Below, in pieces: positions 53,355 to 63,031 of a DNA stretch of 64,000 bases. This stretch comes from an uncultured Paracoccaceae bacterium (lineage in GTDB: Bacteria; Pseudomonadota; Alphaproteobacteria; Rhodobacterales; Rhodobacteraceae): the NCBI GenBank assembly GCA_947502145.1, contig CANMYO010000001.1:124001-188000 (forward strand), written 5' to 3'. The notes below the pieces were generated by a model. The model saw only the letters and a program-made list of their open reading frames with translations, was not told the DNA's origin and made no database searches. The position numbers and the translations under genes were made by a program. Positions within the stretch are counted from its first letter, which is position 1, and each line of letters begins with the position of its first letter.

Positions 53355-56139
53355 TCCGGACCCCCAGCCCAAAACACATACGACGGAAGCGCCGGACGAT
53401 CTGATCTGTCCGGCGCAGAGCGTTTTTGACACCGACGCGATTCTTGCCGCGCTGGATGAGGCATTTCTTACCGCCAAGGATGACCGCGCAATTCGCACGG
53501 TCACCGTTCAAACGCTGGCCGCTGCCCAAAAGGCAGGGCGGGCGGCAATCGCGGCCGAATTCGAAAAGCGGCCCTTTGAATCGTTACCCACGGTGCGGGC
53601 CTATAGCTGGCTGACCGATCAATTGGTCAAGACCGTGTTACGGGTCGCGACCCAGCGCCTGCACCATTTGCCCAACCCGACCGAGGGTGAAAAACTGTCG
53701 GTCATTGCGGTTGGCGGCTATGGCCGCGGTGAAATGGCCCCCCATTCTGACGTCGACCTGCTGTTCCTGACGCCCTACAAAATCACGCCATGGGCCGAAA
53801 GCGTGATCGAAAGCACGCTTTACATGCTTTGGGATCTCAAGTTGAAAGTGGGACATGCAAGCCGGACCGTCAAAGACTGCATCCGCCTTGCGCGTGAGGA
53901 TTACACGATCCGCACCTCTTTGGTTGAATACCGCCACCTGACCGGTGAACGACAATTGGCTGAATCGCTGGGAGAGCGGTTGTGGAAAGACCTTTTCAAG
54001 TCCACTGCACCCGACTTCATCGAGGCCAAACTGGCCGAGCGGGAGGCTCGCCACATTAAGCAGGGTGGCCAGCGATACATGGTCGAACCCAATGTGAAAG
54101 AGGGCAAAGGCGGGCTGCGCGACCTGCAATCGCTTTATTGGATCGGCAAATACGTTCATCACGTGCGCGAAGCTGCCGAACTGGTGACGGAAAAGGTCTT
54201 TACAGCCGAGGAATACGGAACCTTCCGTGAGGCACACGCATTCCTTTGGGCCGTACGATGCCACCTGCATCTCTTGGCCGGCCGCGCAGCAGATCAGCTG
54301 ACCTTTGACATGCAAGTACTTGTCGCCGAGCGTATGGGATACACCGACAGCGCCGGGCGGCGCGCGGTCGAACACTTTATGCAGGCCTATTTCCGGCACG
54401 CCACCAGCGTTGGCGACCTGACGCGCATATTCCTGACAGCGCAGGAACGTAAGCATCTCAAGTCCGAACCAATGCTGCAGCGCCTGCTGGCACGCCGCAA
54501 AAAGGTCGCCTCGCCCTACAAGATCAAGCAGAACCGCATTACCGTCTCAGCACCCAAGGCGTTCCTGTCCGATCCGCTGAACCTGTTGCGTATCTTTGAA
54601 GAGGCACTGCGCACAGGATACCTGATTCATCCCGACGCCATGCGCCTGATCGCTGCCAATCTTGATCTGATTGATCACGACATGCGCGACAACAAGGAAG
54701 CAAACCGCCTGTTCCTGGATCTGATGCTGAAGCACGGCAATCCGGAACGGGCCCTGCGACGCATGAACGAACTGAACGTGCTGTCCGCGTTCATTCCGGA
54801 GTTCGCGCCTATCGTCGCAATGATGCAATTCAACATGTATCACCATTTTACCGTTGATGAGCACACAATCCAAGTGATCAGCCAGCTTGCACAGATCGAG
54901 CGCGAAGAGCGGGAGGAAGACCTGCCGATCGCCAGTGGAATTTTGCAACGCGGGGTCAACCGCAAGGTGCTTTATGTGGCGCTGCTGCTGCATGATATTG
55001 GCAAGGGACAATCCGAAGATCATTCGATCCTTGGGGCACGGATTTCACGCACCGTGGCGCCGCGACTGGGCCTCTCCAAAAAGGAATGCGACACCGTCGA
55101 ATGGCTGATCCGCAATCACCTTTTGATGTCCGACACCGCCCAAAAACGTGACATCGCGGAACCCCGCACGGTACGCGGTTTTGCCAAAGCGGTGAAATCG
55201 GTCGAACGGCTTGATTTGCTGACCGTGCTGACGGTCTGCGACATCCGTGGCGTCGGCCCCGGGACCTGGAACAACTGGAAAGCGGTGCTGATCCGCAATC
55301 TTTACAGCGCCACGCGCGATGCGCTGGAAAACGGGCTGGAAGATCTCAACCGGGAAAGCCGCGAGGCAGAAGCCAAGCGCTGCCTGCGCGCCGCATTGGA
55401 AGACTGGGACAAGAAGGACGTCAAGACAGAGGCGACGCGTCACTATGGCCCCTATTGGCAAGGGCTGCCGCTGTCTGCACATATCGTATTTGCCAATCTA
55501 TTACGTCATATCTCTGACAGTGACATTGCAATCGACCTGATGCCCGATGACGACCGCGATGCGACGCGGGCCTGCTTTGCCATGGTTGACCATCCGGGTC
55601 TGTTTTCGCGCATGACCGGGGCATTGGCGCTGGTTGGCGCAAATATCGTGGATGCACGGACATACACGTCAAAGGATGGCTATGCGACGGCAGTGTTCTG
55701 GGTACAGGACAGCGACGGCACACCCTATGAGGCGAGCCGCCTGCCCCGCTTGCGCAATATGATCATCAAGACGCTAAAAGGTGAGGTTGTCGCCCGCGAC
55801 GCATTGAAAGATCGCGACAAGATGAAAAAGCGCGAACGCGCATTCAAAGTGCCCACAACTATCACCTTTGATAACGAAGGGTCAGAAATATACACCATTA
55901 TCGAGGTTGATACCCGCGACCGCGCCGGATTGCTTTTCGACCTGACCCGCACGTTGGCAAATGCACATGTCTATATCGCTTCCGCCGTGATCGCGACCTA
56001 TGGTGAACAGGCGGTTGATACCTTCTACGTCAAGGACATGGTCGGGCTCAAATTCCACTCAGAAACCAAACGCAACGCGCTGGAACGGAAGTTACGGGAC
56101 GCGATCGTCAAAGGCTCAGAGCAGGCGCGCGCGACATGA
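53335..56139 (+). CDS. glnD: Bifunctional PII uridylyltransferase/uridylyl-removing enzyme
   Basis: About 934 residues from the chosen TTG. It uridylylates PII when nitrogen is scarce and removes UMP when it is plentiful. The nucleotidyltransferase motif is GGYGRGEMAPHSDVDLLFL near 125; the HD motif HDIGKGQSEDHS near 545; two ACT domains follow at the C-terminus (FAMVDHPGLFSRM, EVDTRDRAGLLFDLT). There is no in-frame ATG near the expected start except 53263, inside the previous gene. The start is therefore uncertain. Confidence 0.9.
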   Translation: MAVPDSDPDPQPKTHTTEAPDDLICPAQSVFDTDAILAALDEAFLTAKDDRAIRTVTVQTLAAAQKAGRAAIAAEFEKRPFESLPTVRAYSWLTDQLVKTVLRVATQRLHHLPNPTEGEKLSVIAVGGYGRGEMAPHSDVDLLFLTPYKITPWAESVIESTLYMLWDLKLKVGHASRTVKDCIRLAREDYTIRTSLVEYRHLTGERQLAESLGERLWKDLFKSTAPDFIEAKLAEREARHIKQGGQRYMVEPNVKEGKGGLRDLQSLYWIGKYVHHVREAAELVTEKVFTAEEYGTFREAHAFLWAVRCHLHLLAGRAADQLTFDMQVLVAERMGYTDSAGRRAVEHFMQAYFRHATSVGDLTRIFLTAQERKHLKSEPMLQRLLARRKKVASPYKIKQNRITVSAPKAFLSDPLNLLRIFEEALRTGYLIHPDAMRLIAANLDLIDHDMRDNKEANRLFLDLMLKHGNPERALRRMNELNVLSAFIPEFAPIVAMMQFNMYHHFTVDEHTIQVISQLAQIEREEREEDLPIASGILQRGVNRKVLYVALLLHDIGKGQSEDHSILGARISRTVAPRLGLSKKECDTVEWLIRNHLLMSDTAQKRDIAEPRTVRGFAKAVKSVERLDLLTVLTVCDIRGVGPGTWNNWKAVLIRNLYSATRDALENGLEDLNRESREAEAKRCLRAALEDWDKKDVKTEATRHYGPYWQGLPLSAHIVFANLLRHISDSDIAIDLMPDDDRDATRACFAMVDHPGLFSRMTGALALVGANIVDARTYTSKDGYATAVFWVQDSDGTPYEASRLPRLRNMIIKTLKGEVVARDALKDRDKMKKRERAFKVPTTITFDNEGSEIYTIIEVDTRDRAGLLFDLTRTLANAHVYIASAVIATYGEQAVDTFYVKDMVGLKFHSETKRNALERKLRDAIVKGSEQARAT

Positions 56140-56164
56140 GCCTGCCCGTCGTCATGGTGGCCAG

Positions 56165-57721
56165 ATGAAACCCATCCGTCTGATCGCTGGTTTTTTCACA
56201 GTCGGCATCTGGACCCTGCTCAGCCGGGTCCTTGGATTTGTACGTGACATCCTGATCGCCGGGTATCTTGGCACCGGCGTTGTCGCTCAGGCGTTTCTGA
56301 TTGCATTTTCCCTGCCAAACCTGTTCCGCCGCTTTTTTGCCGAAGGCGCCTTTAACATGGCCTTTGTGCCAATGTTTTCCAAAAAGCTCGAAGCGGGAGA
56401 GGACGCCAAGCGGTTTGCGCAGGATGCGTTTGTGGCGATGGCATTCCTGCTGAGCCTTGTGACCTTGCTCGGCATTGTTTTCATGCCGCTGCTCGTCTCG
56501 GCCATGGCGTCAGGATTCCGCGGCGATGAACGGTTTGATTTGGCCGTCAGCTATGGGCGGATTGCTTTCCCCTACATCCTTTTCATCTCATTGGGGGCGT
56601 TGTTGTCGGGCGTCCTGAATGCGACCGGCCGGTTTGTTGCCGCCGCAGCGGCACCGGTCCTTCTGAACATTGTTTTCGTTTTTGCCATGGTTGTTGCAGC
56701 GCTGGTGGCAGAGCCCGGCACGCAGCAGGAAACAATCGGTATCTCGTTGATCTGGGCGGTACCTGTGGCAGGGCTGGCCCAGTTTCTTCTTGTCTGGTTC
56801 GCGGCCAAACGCGCCGGATTCCCATTGCTGTTTGGCCTGCCCAGAATGACGCCCGAGCTCAAGCGGCTGGCAATCATTGCGGCCCCCGCCGCGCTCTCTG
56901 GTGGCGTTGTGCAGATCAACCTTCTTGTCGGCCGGCAGGTGGCCAGCTTTTTTGATGGCGCGGTTGCATGGCTTAGCTACGCGGACCGGCTTTACCAGCT
57001 TCCCCTTGGTGTGGTGGGGATTGCGATTGGGGTGGTTCTGCTTCCTGATCTGTCACGGCGGATTCGGGGCGGTGATATCGAAGGCGGGCGCGATGCCTTT
57101 AACCGGGCATCCGAAATCAGTCTTGCGCTGACGATCCCCGCAGCGATTGCATTGGTCGTGATCCCGGTGCCGCTGGTTGCAGTCCTGTTTCAGCGGGGGG
57201 CGTTTACGGCAGCCGACACCGGGGCCACGGCATTGGCCGTTGCGGTCTACGGGCTTGGCCTGCCGGCATTTGTCCTGCAAAAGGCGCTGCAACCGCTCTT
57301 CTTCGCGCGAGAGGACACCCGTCGGCCTTTCAAATATGCGCTTGTCGCAATGGTGTTGAACCTCGTCCTGGCGATTGGACTATCGTTTTATTTCGGTTTT
57401 ATCGCTGCCGCTATCGGCACCACGATCACTGGCTGGGCGATGGTCGTTTTGCTCTGGCGCGGTTCCCGCAATATGGGGCCATCTGCAGAGCTTGATCAGC
57501 GATTCACCGACCGTATCTGGCGGATCGTGCTGGCTTCGCTTGGGATGGGGGCCGTCCTGCTGGCAGGGCAATGGGCACTGGCGGACCTGTTGATGGCACC
57601 GACGGTCCGTTACGGCGCGCTGGCCCTGTTGATCGCCGTTGGAATCCTGTCCTACTTCGGCCTTGGTCAATTGATCGGCGCATTCCGGCTGAGCGAATTT
57701 CGCCGCGCGATGCGGCGCTAA
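56165..57721 (+). CDS. murJ: Lipid II flippase
   Basis: 518 residues with about fourteen hydrophobic helices. GFVRDILIAGYLGTGVVAQAFLIAFSLPNLFRRFFAEGAFNMAF-type opening (residues 20-63 region) is the MurJ/MviN signature. It flips lipid II across the inner membrane for peptidoglycan synthesis. ATG 56165 starts 25 nt after the glnD stop; glnD-murJ neighbours recur in alphaproteobacteria. The frame upstream of 56165 overlaps glnD and is not used. Confidence 0.93.
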   Translation: MKPIRLIAGFFTVGIWTLLSRVLGFVRDILIAGYLGTGVVAQAFLIAFSLPNLFRRFFAEGAFNMAFVPMFSKKLEAGEDAKRFAQDAFVAMAFLLSLVTLLGIVFMPLLVSAMASGFRGDERFDLAVSYGRIAFPYILFISLGALLSGVLNATGRFVAAAAAPVLLNIVFVFAMVVAALVAEPGTQQETIGISLIWAVPVAGLAQFLLVWFAAKRAGFPLLFGLPRMTPELKRLAIIAAPAALSGGVVQINLLVGRQVASFFDGAVAWLSYADRLYQLPLGVVGIAIGVVLLPDLSRRIRGGDIEGGRDAFNRASEISLALTIPAAIALVVIPVPLVAVLFQRGAFTAADTGATALAVAVYGLGLPAFVLQKALQPLFFAREDTRRPFKYALVAMVLNLVLAIGLSFYFGFIAAAIGTTITGWAMVVLLWRGSRNMGPSAELDQRFTDRIWRIVLASLGMGAVLLAGQWALADLLMAPTVRYGALALLIAVGILSYFGLGQLIGAFRLSEFRRAMRR

Positions 57722-57824
57722 CGTGTTCGCAGACTTGCAAGAATTCACATGCTGTCTGCAGCTGGGTCTCAGTCGCTAAAAAAGTTGGGCGAAATCGCGC
57801 GCATGTCTTGCAACCGGGGTCTGC

Positions 57825-57845
57825 CTTACCGCATTGAGCGGTAGG
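57825..57845 (+). terminator. Hairpin after murJ, possible terminator
   Basis: CTTACCGC-ATTGA-GCGGTAGG, an 8-bp stem with one G-T pair, about 100 bp past the murJ stop. The T tract is poor (TTAGTCTGG). It may terminate murJ or act in the next gene's leader. Confidence 0.35.
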
Positions 57846-57939
57846 TTAGTCTGGTTCTCTTACATGTCGCGGTTTAGTCACAATTAATTCTTCATTCGAC
57901 ATTAACCATGACGCTCGGGAACATTTGAACGAGACAGAC

Positions 57940-58677
57940 ATGCACGCCAAAATATTGGACCCAGATTTGCCATCTGAACATGATCCAAGATCTCCAGCCC
58001 CGCCGCCCAAAATGTCGGTTTTTGCTGACCAGACCAAGGCCCAGGGGGACGATTGTCTGCTGATTCAGCCCGGCCCCTATGCGCGATATGTGAAACGCCC
58101 GCTTGATGTTGCGCTTGTTCTCTTGACCGCGCCGCTATCGGTCACGCTAATTTCCATAATGTGCATGGCCATTGCGATGCAAGGCGGTCAGCCGCTTTAC
58201 CGCCAACCGCGGATTGGTAAGGGTGGCCGGATTTACACAATCTGGAAGTTGCGCACAATGGTGCCGGAGGCTGACGATCTGCTTGCCCAGCATCTGGCGT
58301 CTGATCCCGCAGCACAGGCAGAGTGGAACGCGCACCAAAAGCTGCGCAATGACCCGCGGATCACCCGGCTCGGCCGATTCTTACGCAAGTCTTCGCTGGA
58401 TGAATTGCCGCAGCTTTGGAATGTCCTCACCGGCGACATGAGCCTGATCGGCCCACGCCCGATGATGCCCAGCCAAAAGGTGCTTTATCTAAGCAACAAC
58501 TATTACACCCTGCGCCCCGGTATCTCCGGCATGTGGCAGGTGTCGCGGCGCAATGCGTCATCGTTCCGCAATCGCGCCAAATTTGACACGGCATACGCCC
58601 GCAATCTGACCTTCAAAACCGACCTGAAGATCCTGTTCGCAACCCTAAAGGTTGTCTGGCACGGCACCGGCTACTAG
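57940..58677 (+). CDS. Undecaprenyl-phosphate sugar transferase (exopolysaccharide initiator)
   Basis: 245 residues. One N-terminal membrane helix (DVALVLLTAPLSVTLISIMC) and the bacterial sugar transferase core: IWKLRTM near 107, TRLGRFLRKSSLDELPQLWNV and MSLIGPRPM near 170. It attaches the first sugar phosphate to undecaprenyl phosphate. I chose ATG 57940; TTG 57925 is an alternative. It stands alone with no polysaccharide cluster, and it is the only capsule-related gene here. The stop shares CTAG with the rhomboid gene. Confidence 0.88.
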   Translation: MHAKILDPDLPSEHDPRSPAPPPKMSVFADQTKAQGDDCLLIQPGPYARYVKRPLDVALVLLTAPLSVTLISIMCMAIAMQGGQPLYRQPRIGKGGRIYTIWKLRTMVPEADDLLAQHLASDPAAQAEWNAHQKLRNDPRITRLGRFLRKSSLDELPQLWNVLTGDMSLIGPRPMMPSQKVLYLSNNYYTLRPGISGMWQVSRRNASSFRNRAKFDTAYARNLTFKTDLKILFATLKVVWHGTGY

Positions 58678-59354
58678 GGACGTTGCCGCATCCGGTGAAC
58701 CAGGGCCGCCCAGCCGCCGGGCGCAAGCACCGTTGAAATCGCAAAGCCCACCAAAAAGGCCGAAAGCTCAGCCACCCACGTCAGGTTGGAGCCGAAAATC
58801 AGCCCAAACACCAGTTGCAGCGCCAGCAGGAACCCAATCAGGCGGAACGCGGCCAGCTGGTTCTGGCCAGTCTGCCCGAGCCGTAACCAGATCACATAAG
58901 TGAAAGCGCCGATCAGCCCATAGACCGGCGGGAACAGCCCTAACAGCGGCGCAGTTCCACCTGCAACAAGACCAAATACGATTGCACCAGACACCGATGT
59001 AGTTACAAAAACAGCCAGTGTTGCCAGCGGGTTGAAGATGTCTCCGACAAATTTCCCCAGTGCCAACAGAAGCGCGGAGCCAAACAATGCCTGTGTGAAA
59101 CTTGCATGGACGAAGGGATAGGTCACAAACCGGCGCAAGATCGCAAAATCATAGTCGCCCCGGCTGAGAACCGCGTCCAGAACCGCCGGCGAAAAGGCGT
59201 AATTCTCCACCACCGATAAACGCCAGGCGCCACCGCGTTGCCCGCCGAACACGCTGGTCGACATTGCAGTGGCATAAAGCTCGACCGCGACGGCGATCAA
59301 ACACAGGGCCATGATCACGGGCGGGATCGGGTTGACGGGGCTTTCCTGGTTCAT
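58674..59354 (-). CDS. Rhomboid-family membrane protein lacking catalytic residues
   Basis: 226 residues with about six hydrophobic helices in rhomboid order. HASFTQALFGSALLLALGKFVGDIF near 83 matches the loop-1 region. The catalytic GxSG is replaced by GLFPPVYGLIGA (residues 139-150) and the second helix has WVAELSAFLVGF with Glu 196 in place of His. It is therefore probably an inactive pseudoprotease. ATG 59354 is preferred; 59390 is possible. An ancestral rhomboid fold is the basis. Confidence 0.72.
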   Translation of the reverse strand: MNQESPVNPIPPVIMALCLIAVAVELYATAMSTSVFGGQRGGAWRLSVVENYAFSPAVLDAVLSRGDYDFAILRRFVTYPFVHASFTQALFGSALLLALGKFVGDIFNPLATLAVFVTTSVSGAIVFGLVAGGTAPLLGLFPPVYGLIGAFTYVIWLRLGQTGQNQLAAFRLIGFLLALQLVFGLIFGSNLTWVAELSAFLVGFAISTVLAPGGWAALVHRMRQRP

Positions 59355-59435
59355 GATGCGCTCATTGAAGTTGGCGTGCTGTTCTGGCATGGGTAAGCGA
59401 GGAAACCGCATCTGACCAGCCCGGACCATGACAAC

Positions 59436-60446
59436 ATGACTAACACCTTCACACCACGCGTTTTTTCGGGGATCAAACCCTCGGGCGGATTGACCCTTGG
59501 CAACTACCTGGGCGCGATCAAGCGCTTTGTCGGGATGCAGGGCGAGATGGAGACCATCTATTGCGTCGTTGATCTGCACGCCATCACGGTCTGGCAAGAC
59601 CCCGCAGAGCTGGCCAATGCCACCCGCGAGGTCGCCGCGGGCTATTTGGCGGCGGGGCTGGACCCGGAAAAATCGATCCTGTTCAACCAGAGCCAGGTCA
59701 GCGGGCACGCTGAATTAGCGTGGATTTTCAACTGCGTGGCGCGTGTCGGCTGGATGAACCGGATGACGCAATTCAAGGATAAGGCTGGATCAAACGCTGA
59801 AAAGGTCTCGCTTGGGCTTTATGCTTATCCGTCGCTGATGGCGGCTGACATCCTGCTGTATCACGCCACGCATGTGCCGGTTGGCGAGGACCAGAAGCAG
59901 CATGTTGAATTGACCCGTGATATTGCGCAGAAGTTTAACCATGACTTCAAATCCGATTTTTTCCCTATAACTCAACCAGTTATAGATGGACCCGCGACAC
60001 GGGTGATGAACTTGCGTGACGGATCCAAGAAGATGTCGAAATCCGGCGAGAGCGACATGGAGCGGATCAACATGCTTGATGACGCCGACAAGATCGCCAA
60101 GAAATTCAAGAAGGCCAAGACCGATCCAGAGCCCTTGCCGGAGACGTTGGAGGGCCTGAAGGATCGCCCCGAAGCCCGCAATCTGGTTGATATTTACGCA
60201 GCATTATCAGACACTTACTCAGATGCTGTGATCTCTGAATTTGCCGGTGCAGGCTGGGGTAAGTTCAAGCCTGCCCTTGCAGATCTGGCTGTTGACCGCC
60301 TTGCCCCAATCTCTGATGAGATGCGCCGCCTGATGGATGACAAGGCCGAAATTGATCGCATTCTGAAACAGGGTGCAGACAAGGCGCGCGCCATTGCAGA
60401 GCCGGTTTTGGAGAAGACCTATGATCTCGTCGGCTTTTTGCGTTAA
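59436..60446 (+). CDS. trpS: Tryptophanyl-tRNA synthetase
   Basis: 336 residues, class [15 protein letters not shown] near 12 is the HIGH-type motif and [15 protein letters not shown] near 198 the KMSKS motif. It charges tRNA-Trp. The length is normal for bacterial TrpRS. It is divergent from the rhomboid gene with 81 bp between the starts. Confidence 0.95.
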   Translation: MTNTFTPRVFSGIKPSGGLTLGNYLGAIKRFVGMQGEMETIYCVVDLHAITVWQDPAELANATREVAAGYLAAGLDPEKSILFNQSQVSGHAELAWIFNCVARVGWMNRMTQFKDKAGSNAEKVSLGLYAYPSLMAADILLYHATHVPVGEDQKQHVELTRDIAQKFNHDFKSDFFPITQPVIDGPATRVMNLRDGSKKMSKSGESDMERINMLDDADKIAKKFKKAKTDPEPLPETLEGLKDRPEARNLVDIYAALSDTYSDAVISEFAGAGWGKFKPALADLAVDRLAPISDEMRRLMDDKAEIDRILKQGADKARAIAEPVLEKTYDLVGFLR

Positions 60447-60468
60447 CGCACCGCGCGCCCGATTCCGG

Positions 60469-60503
60469 CCATGCACAACCCGGCAACATCCCATGCACAA
60501 CCC
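60469..60503. repeat. 13-bp direct repeat after trpS
   Basis: CCATGCACAACCC occurs at 60469-60481 and 60491-60503, 22 bp apart. A GTTGGT-GCTA-ACCAAC hairpin lies at 60597-60612, 15 bp before the next gene. Both are in the 180-bp gap between trpS and the VOC gene. Confidence 0.5.
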
Positions 60504-60626
60504 ATACAGACGCAAAAGTTAAGATTGTTAACCTGTGCACGCATGCACCATTGACCTATCAATCTGGGCATTTTGTGCGTTGAGGCGGGTTCTTAAGTTG
60601 GTGCTAACCAACACGAGGACTTTGAG

Positions 60627-61145
60627 ATGACCTTTGCCACGCAGACCCCCCATTCGCCCCGCGTCGGCCATGTCCATCTGCGTGTCGCCGACCTTGACCG
60701 CGCGATTACATTTTACAGTGATGTTCTGGGGTTTGAGCTGACCCAGCGCTATGGCACAGAGGCGGCCTTTCTTGGCGCTGGCGGCTATCATCATCATATT
60801 GGCCTGAACACATGGCAAAGCCGCGGCGGGACACCTGCCCCGGCCGGGCATACCGGGCTTTTCCATACGGCCTTTGTATTTGAAACCCGCGCCGACCTTG
60901 CGGCCAGATTGCGCGAGGTTCTGGCAGCCGGCATTGCAATTGACGGGGCCGCTGATCATGGCGTGTCAGAGGCTATATATATACGTGACCCGGATCAGAA
61001 CGGTGTTGAGCTTTATGTTGACCGTGATCCGGCTGATTGGCCGCGCAACGCGGATGGCAGCCTTGCCATGATTACCGCGCCGCTTGACCTGGATGCACTG
61101 CTGGCCGCGCACCCCGCGACATCCCCGGAACCGTCACAAAACTGA
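60627..61145 (+). CDS. VOC family dioxygenase-like protein
   Basis: 172 residues. RVGHVHLRVADLDRAITFYSDVLGF opens the domain with a metal histidine; YHHHIGLN near 55 and GVELYVDRDP near 128 complete the likely His/His/Glu set. It resembles catechol-2,3-dioxygenase-type (CatE) proteins. The substrate is unknown. ATG 60627 follows GAGGAC 12 nt upstream. Confidence 0.82.
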   Translation: MTFATQTPHSPRVGHVHLRVADLDRAITFYSDVLGFELTQRYGTEAAFLGAGGYHHHIGLNTWQSRGGTPAPAGHTGLFHTAFVFETRADLAARLREVLAAGIAIDGAADHGVSEAIYIRDPDQNGVELYVDRDPADWPRNADGSLAMITAPLDLDALLAAHPATSPEPSQN

Positions 61146-61229
61146 ATCGTGACTTTGCGATGGTGGCAGGGCGAACGCTGTCCCCGTTTGCACCAGGCCC
61201 GCGCCGTCCCGCGTCAGGTCTGACATTAC

Positions 61230-61258
61230 CGCCCGGCAGCGCCCCCCCCTGCCGGGCG
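61230..61258 (+). terminator. Terminator-like hairpin
   Basis: CGCCCGGCAG, nine bases, CTGCCGGGCG: a perfect 10-bp stem ending the VOC gene, followed by CTTTACCTT. The T tract is short. Confidence 0.7.
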
Positions 61259-61310
61259 CTTTACCTTCGCCCAACAGCGTCCTAGCGTGCCCCAAGACCA
61301 GGAGGCACAG

Positions 61311-62174
61311 ATGACAATCGGCAAGAATATCCGCACCTACCATGACGGCAAATGGCACGACGGAGACGTGCCTGTCATGCGGGCTGCTGATCATGGCAGC
61401 TGGCTGGGCACGACGGTATTTGACGGCGCGCGCATGTTCGGCGGACTGGCACCGGATCTGGACAAACATTGCGCGCGGACCAATCGGTCCGCGGCGGCGC
61501 TGATGCTGACACCGACAGTCACAACCGAGGACATGGTCGCCATTGTGCGCGAAGGGTTGGCCGGTTTTGGACCTGATGCCGCGGTCTACATCAGGCCGAT
61601 GTATTGGGGCATTGACGGGGACCCGACGGCGATTGTGCCCAGCGCAACCGAAACCGGCTTTGCGATCTGCCTGGAAGAGGTGCCAATGGCCCCGCCAGAG
61701 GCCGCGACAACCCTGACCAGAACGCGGTTCTGCCGCCCGGTGCTGGAAAGCTCTGTGGTGAATGCCAAGGCGGGCTGTCTTTATCCGAACAATGCCCGGA
61801 TGCTGGTTGAAGCGCGCCAGAAGGGATTCGGCAATGCGCTGGCGGCCGATGCCCTGGGAAATGTCGCTGAGACGGCGACGTCAAACATCTTTACCGTGCG
61901 GGATGGCGTTGTCTTTACGCCGGTGCCCAATGGCACGTTTCTGGCCGGTATCACCCGCGCCCGCCACATCGCCAATCTGCGCGCCGATGGTGTTGAGGTT
62001 GTTGAAACGGTCATGTCGTTTGATGATGTGCGCGCTGCTGACGAAGTATTCCTGTCTGGAAATATGTCCAAGGTCACCCCGGTGACGGCCTTTGACGATC
62101 GGCAGTATCAGATTGGTCCGGTCACCCGCCGGGTGCGCGAGATGTATTGGGATTGGGCGGCCTCTGCGGGGTAA
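61311..62174 (+). CDS. Branched-chain/D-amino acid type class IV aminotransferase
   Basis: 287 residues, PLP-dependent. The lysine is in SSVVNAKAGCLYPNN near 155; DALGNVAETATSNIF near 184 is the phosphate-binding loop, and FLAGITRARH near 215 another family site. AGGAGGC precedes ATG 61311. Class IV includes IlvE and D-alanine aminotransferase; the open entry and length suggest an IlvE-like role but the substrate is not fixed. Confidence 0.85.
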   Translation: MTIGKNIRTYHDGKWHDGDVPVMRAADHGSWLGTTVFDGARMFGGLAPDLDKHCARTNRSAAALMLTPTVTTEDMVAIVREGLAGFGPDAAVYIRPMYWGIDGDPTAIVPSATETGFAICLEEVPMAPPEAATTLTRTRFCRPVLESSVVNAKAGCLYPNNARMLVEARQKGFGNALAADALGNVAETATSNIFTVRDGVVFTPVPNGTFLAGITRARHIANLRADGVEVVETVMSFDDVRAADEVFLSGNMSKVTPVTAFDDRQYQIGPVTRRVREMYWDWAASAG

Positions 62175-62234
62175 ATGGCGTTGCCACTGTCCGCGCTTTG
62201 CGACAATGTGACCCTACCAGCAAGAGGAACAAAT

Positions 62235-62690
62235 ATGCGCAAGTTTCTGGTTATTCTCGATGACAGCCGCGAGTGCCTGAACGCAATGCGCTTTGCCGCA
62301 ATGCGTGCCGCCCATACCGGGGGTGGGGTGACGATCCTGTCGGTGATCCCACCGGAAGAGTTCAATCACTGGATTGGCGTGGGCGAAATCATGCGGGCCG
62401 AAGCGCGCGAACGTATCGAAGTGCATTACGAGGTTTTTGCCAAATGGATGCGTGACCGCCAGAACGTCGAACCTGAATTGGTGATCCGCGAGGGTGAGGC
62501 GGTTGCCGAGATCATGTCGCAGATCAGCGAAGATCAGGAAATCGGTGTTCTGGTGCTTGGCGCAGGTGCCGGGGGCAAGGGCCCCGGCCCGCTGGTCACG
62601 CAATTGACCCGTCAGGCTGGTGAGCTACCGATCCCGATCACCATTGTCCCCGGTGATTTGTCAAAAGAACGGTTGGAAGCGATCACCTGA
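62235..62690 (+). CDS. Universal stress protein (UspA family)
   Basis: 151 residues. RKFLVILDDSRECLNAMRFAAMRAA starts the Usp fold, and GVLVLGAGAGGKGPGPL near 102 is a glycine-rich loop that in ATP-binding members has G-2x-G-9x-G. I chose ATG 62235 with AAGAGGAAC upstream; the frame opens at 62175. It is probably a cytosolic stress protein. A strong terminator follows. Confidence 0.88.
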   Translation: MRKFLVILDDSRECLNAMRFAAMRAAHTGGGVTILSVIPPEEFNHWIGVGEIMRAEARERIEVHYEVFAKWMRDRQNVEPELVIREGEAVAEIMSQISEDQEIGVLVLGAGAGGKGPGPLVTQLTRQAGELPIPITIVPGDLSKERLEAIT

Positions 62691-62721
62691 TCTGGGATTT
62701 CAAACCACCAGCAAGCAATTG

Positions 62722-62750
62722 CGCCCCGACCTGATGGTCCGGGGCGTTTT
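62722..62750 (+). terminator. Rho-independent terminator of the stress-protein gene
   Basis: CGCCCCGACC and GGTCCGGGGCG fold around a TGAT loop, with one bulged C, into a stem of about ten pairs, then GTTTTCTTT. It closes the gene and starts the 628-bp gap. Confidence 0.8.
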
Positions 62751-62979
62751 CTTTGCGGGATGCATTTTTTGCCCCCTTCGGCGGGACAAGAGTGGTCCAT
62801 TTTCATGCACGGGCGGCAGAATCGGCGGTGGAGACCGGACGATTTGCGCAATCTGGCACGACACAATCGTCACGCCGCTGAGAGGCTGCTGAAATCCAGA
62901 GAAACATCGCCACACGGCGGCGCGATCTTTGCGAAATAATCTACGTTCACAGATCTGCGGGTGAACTTTTTTCGTGATC

Positions 62980-63031
62980 GGCTGAAACCTGCGCAGGTGC
63001 CTTTGTTGAGCGATTTCAGCAGGTTTCAGCC
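62980..63031. repeat. Perfect 13-bp inverted repeat
   Basis: GGCTGAAACCTGC (62980-62992) and GCAGGTTTCAGCC (63019-63031) with a 26-nt loop. The 13 pairs would make a stable hairpin. A short direct repeat TTTCAGC lies on its right side. There is no T tract, so it is not a standard terminator. Confidence 0.6.
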
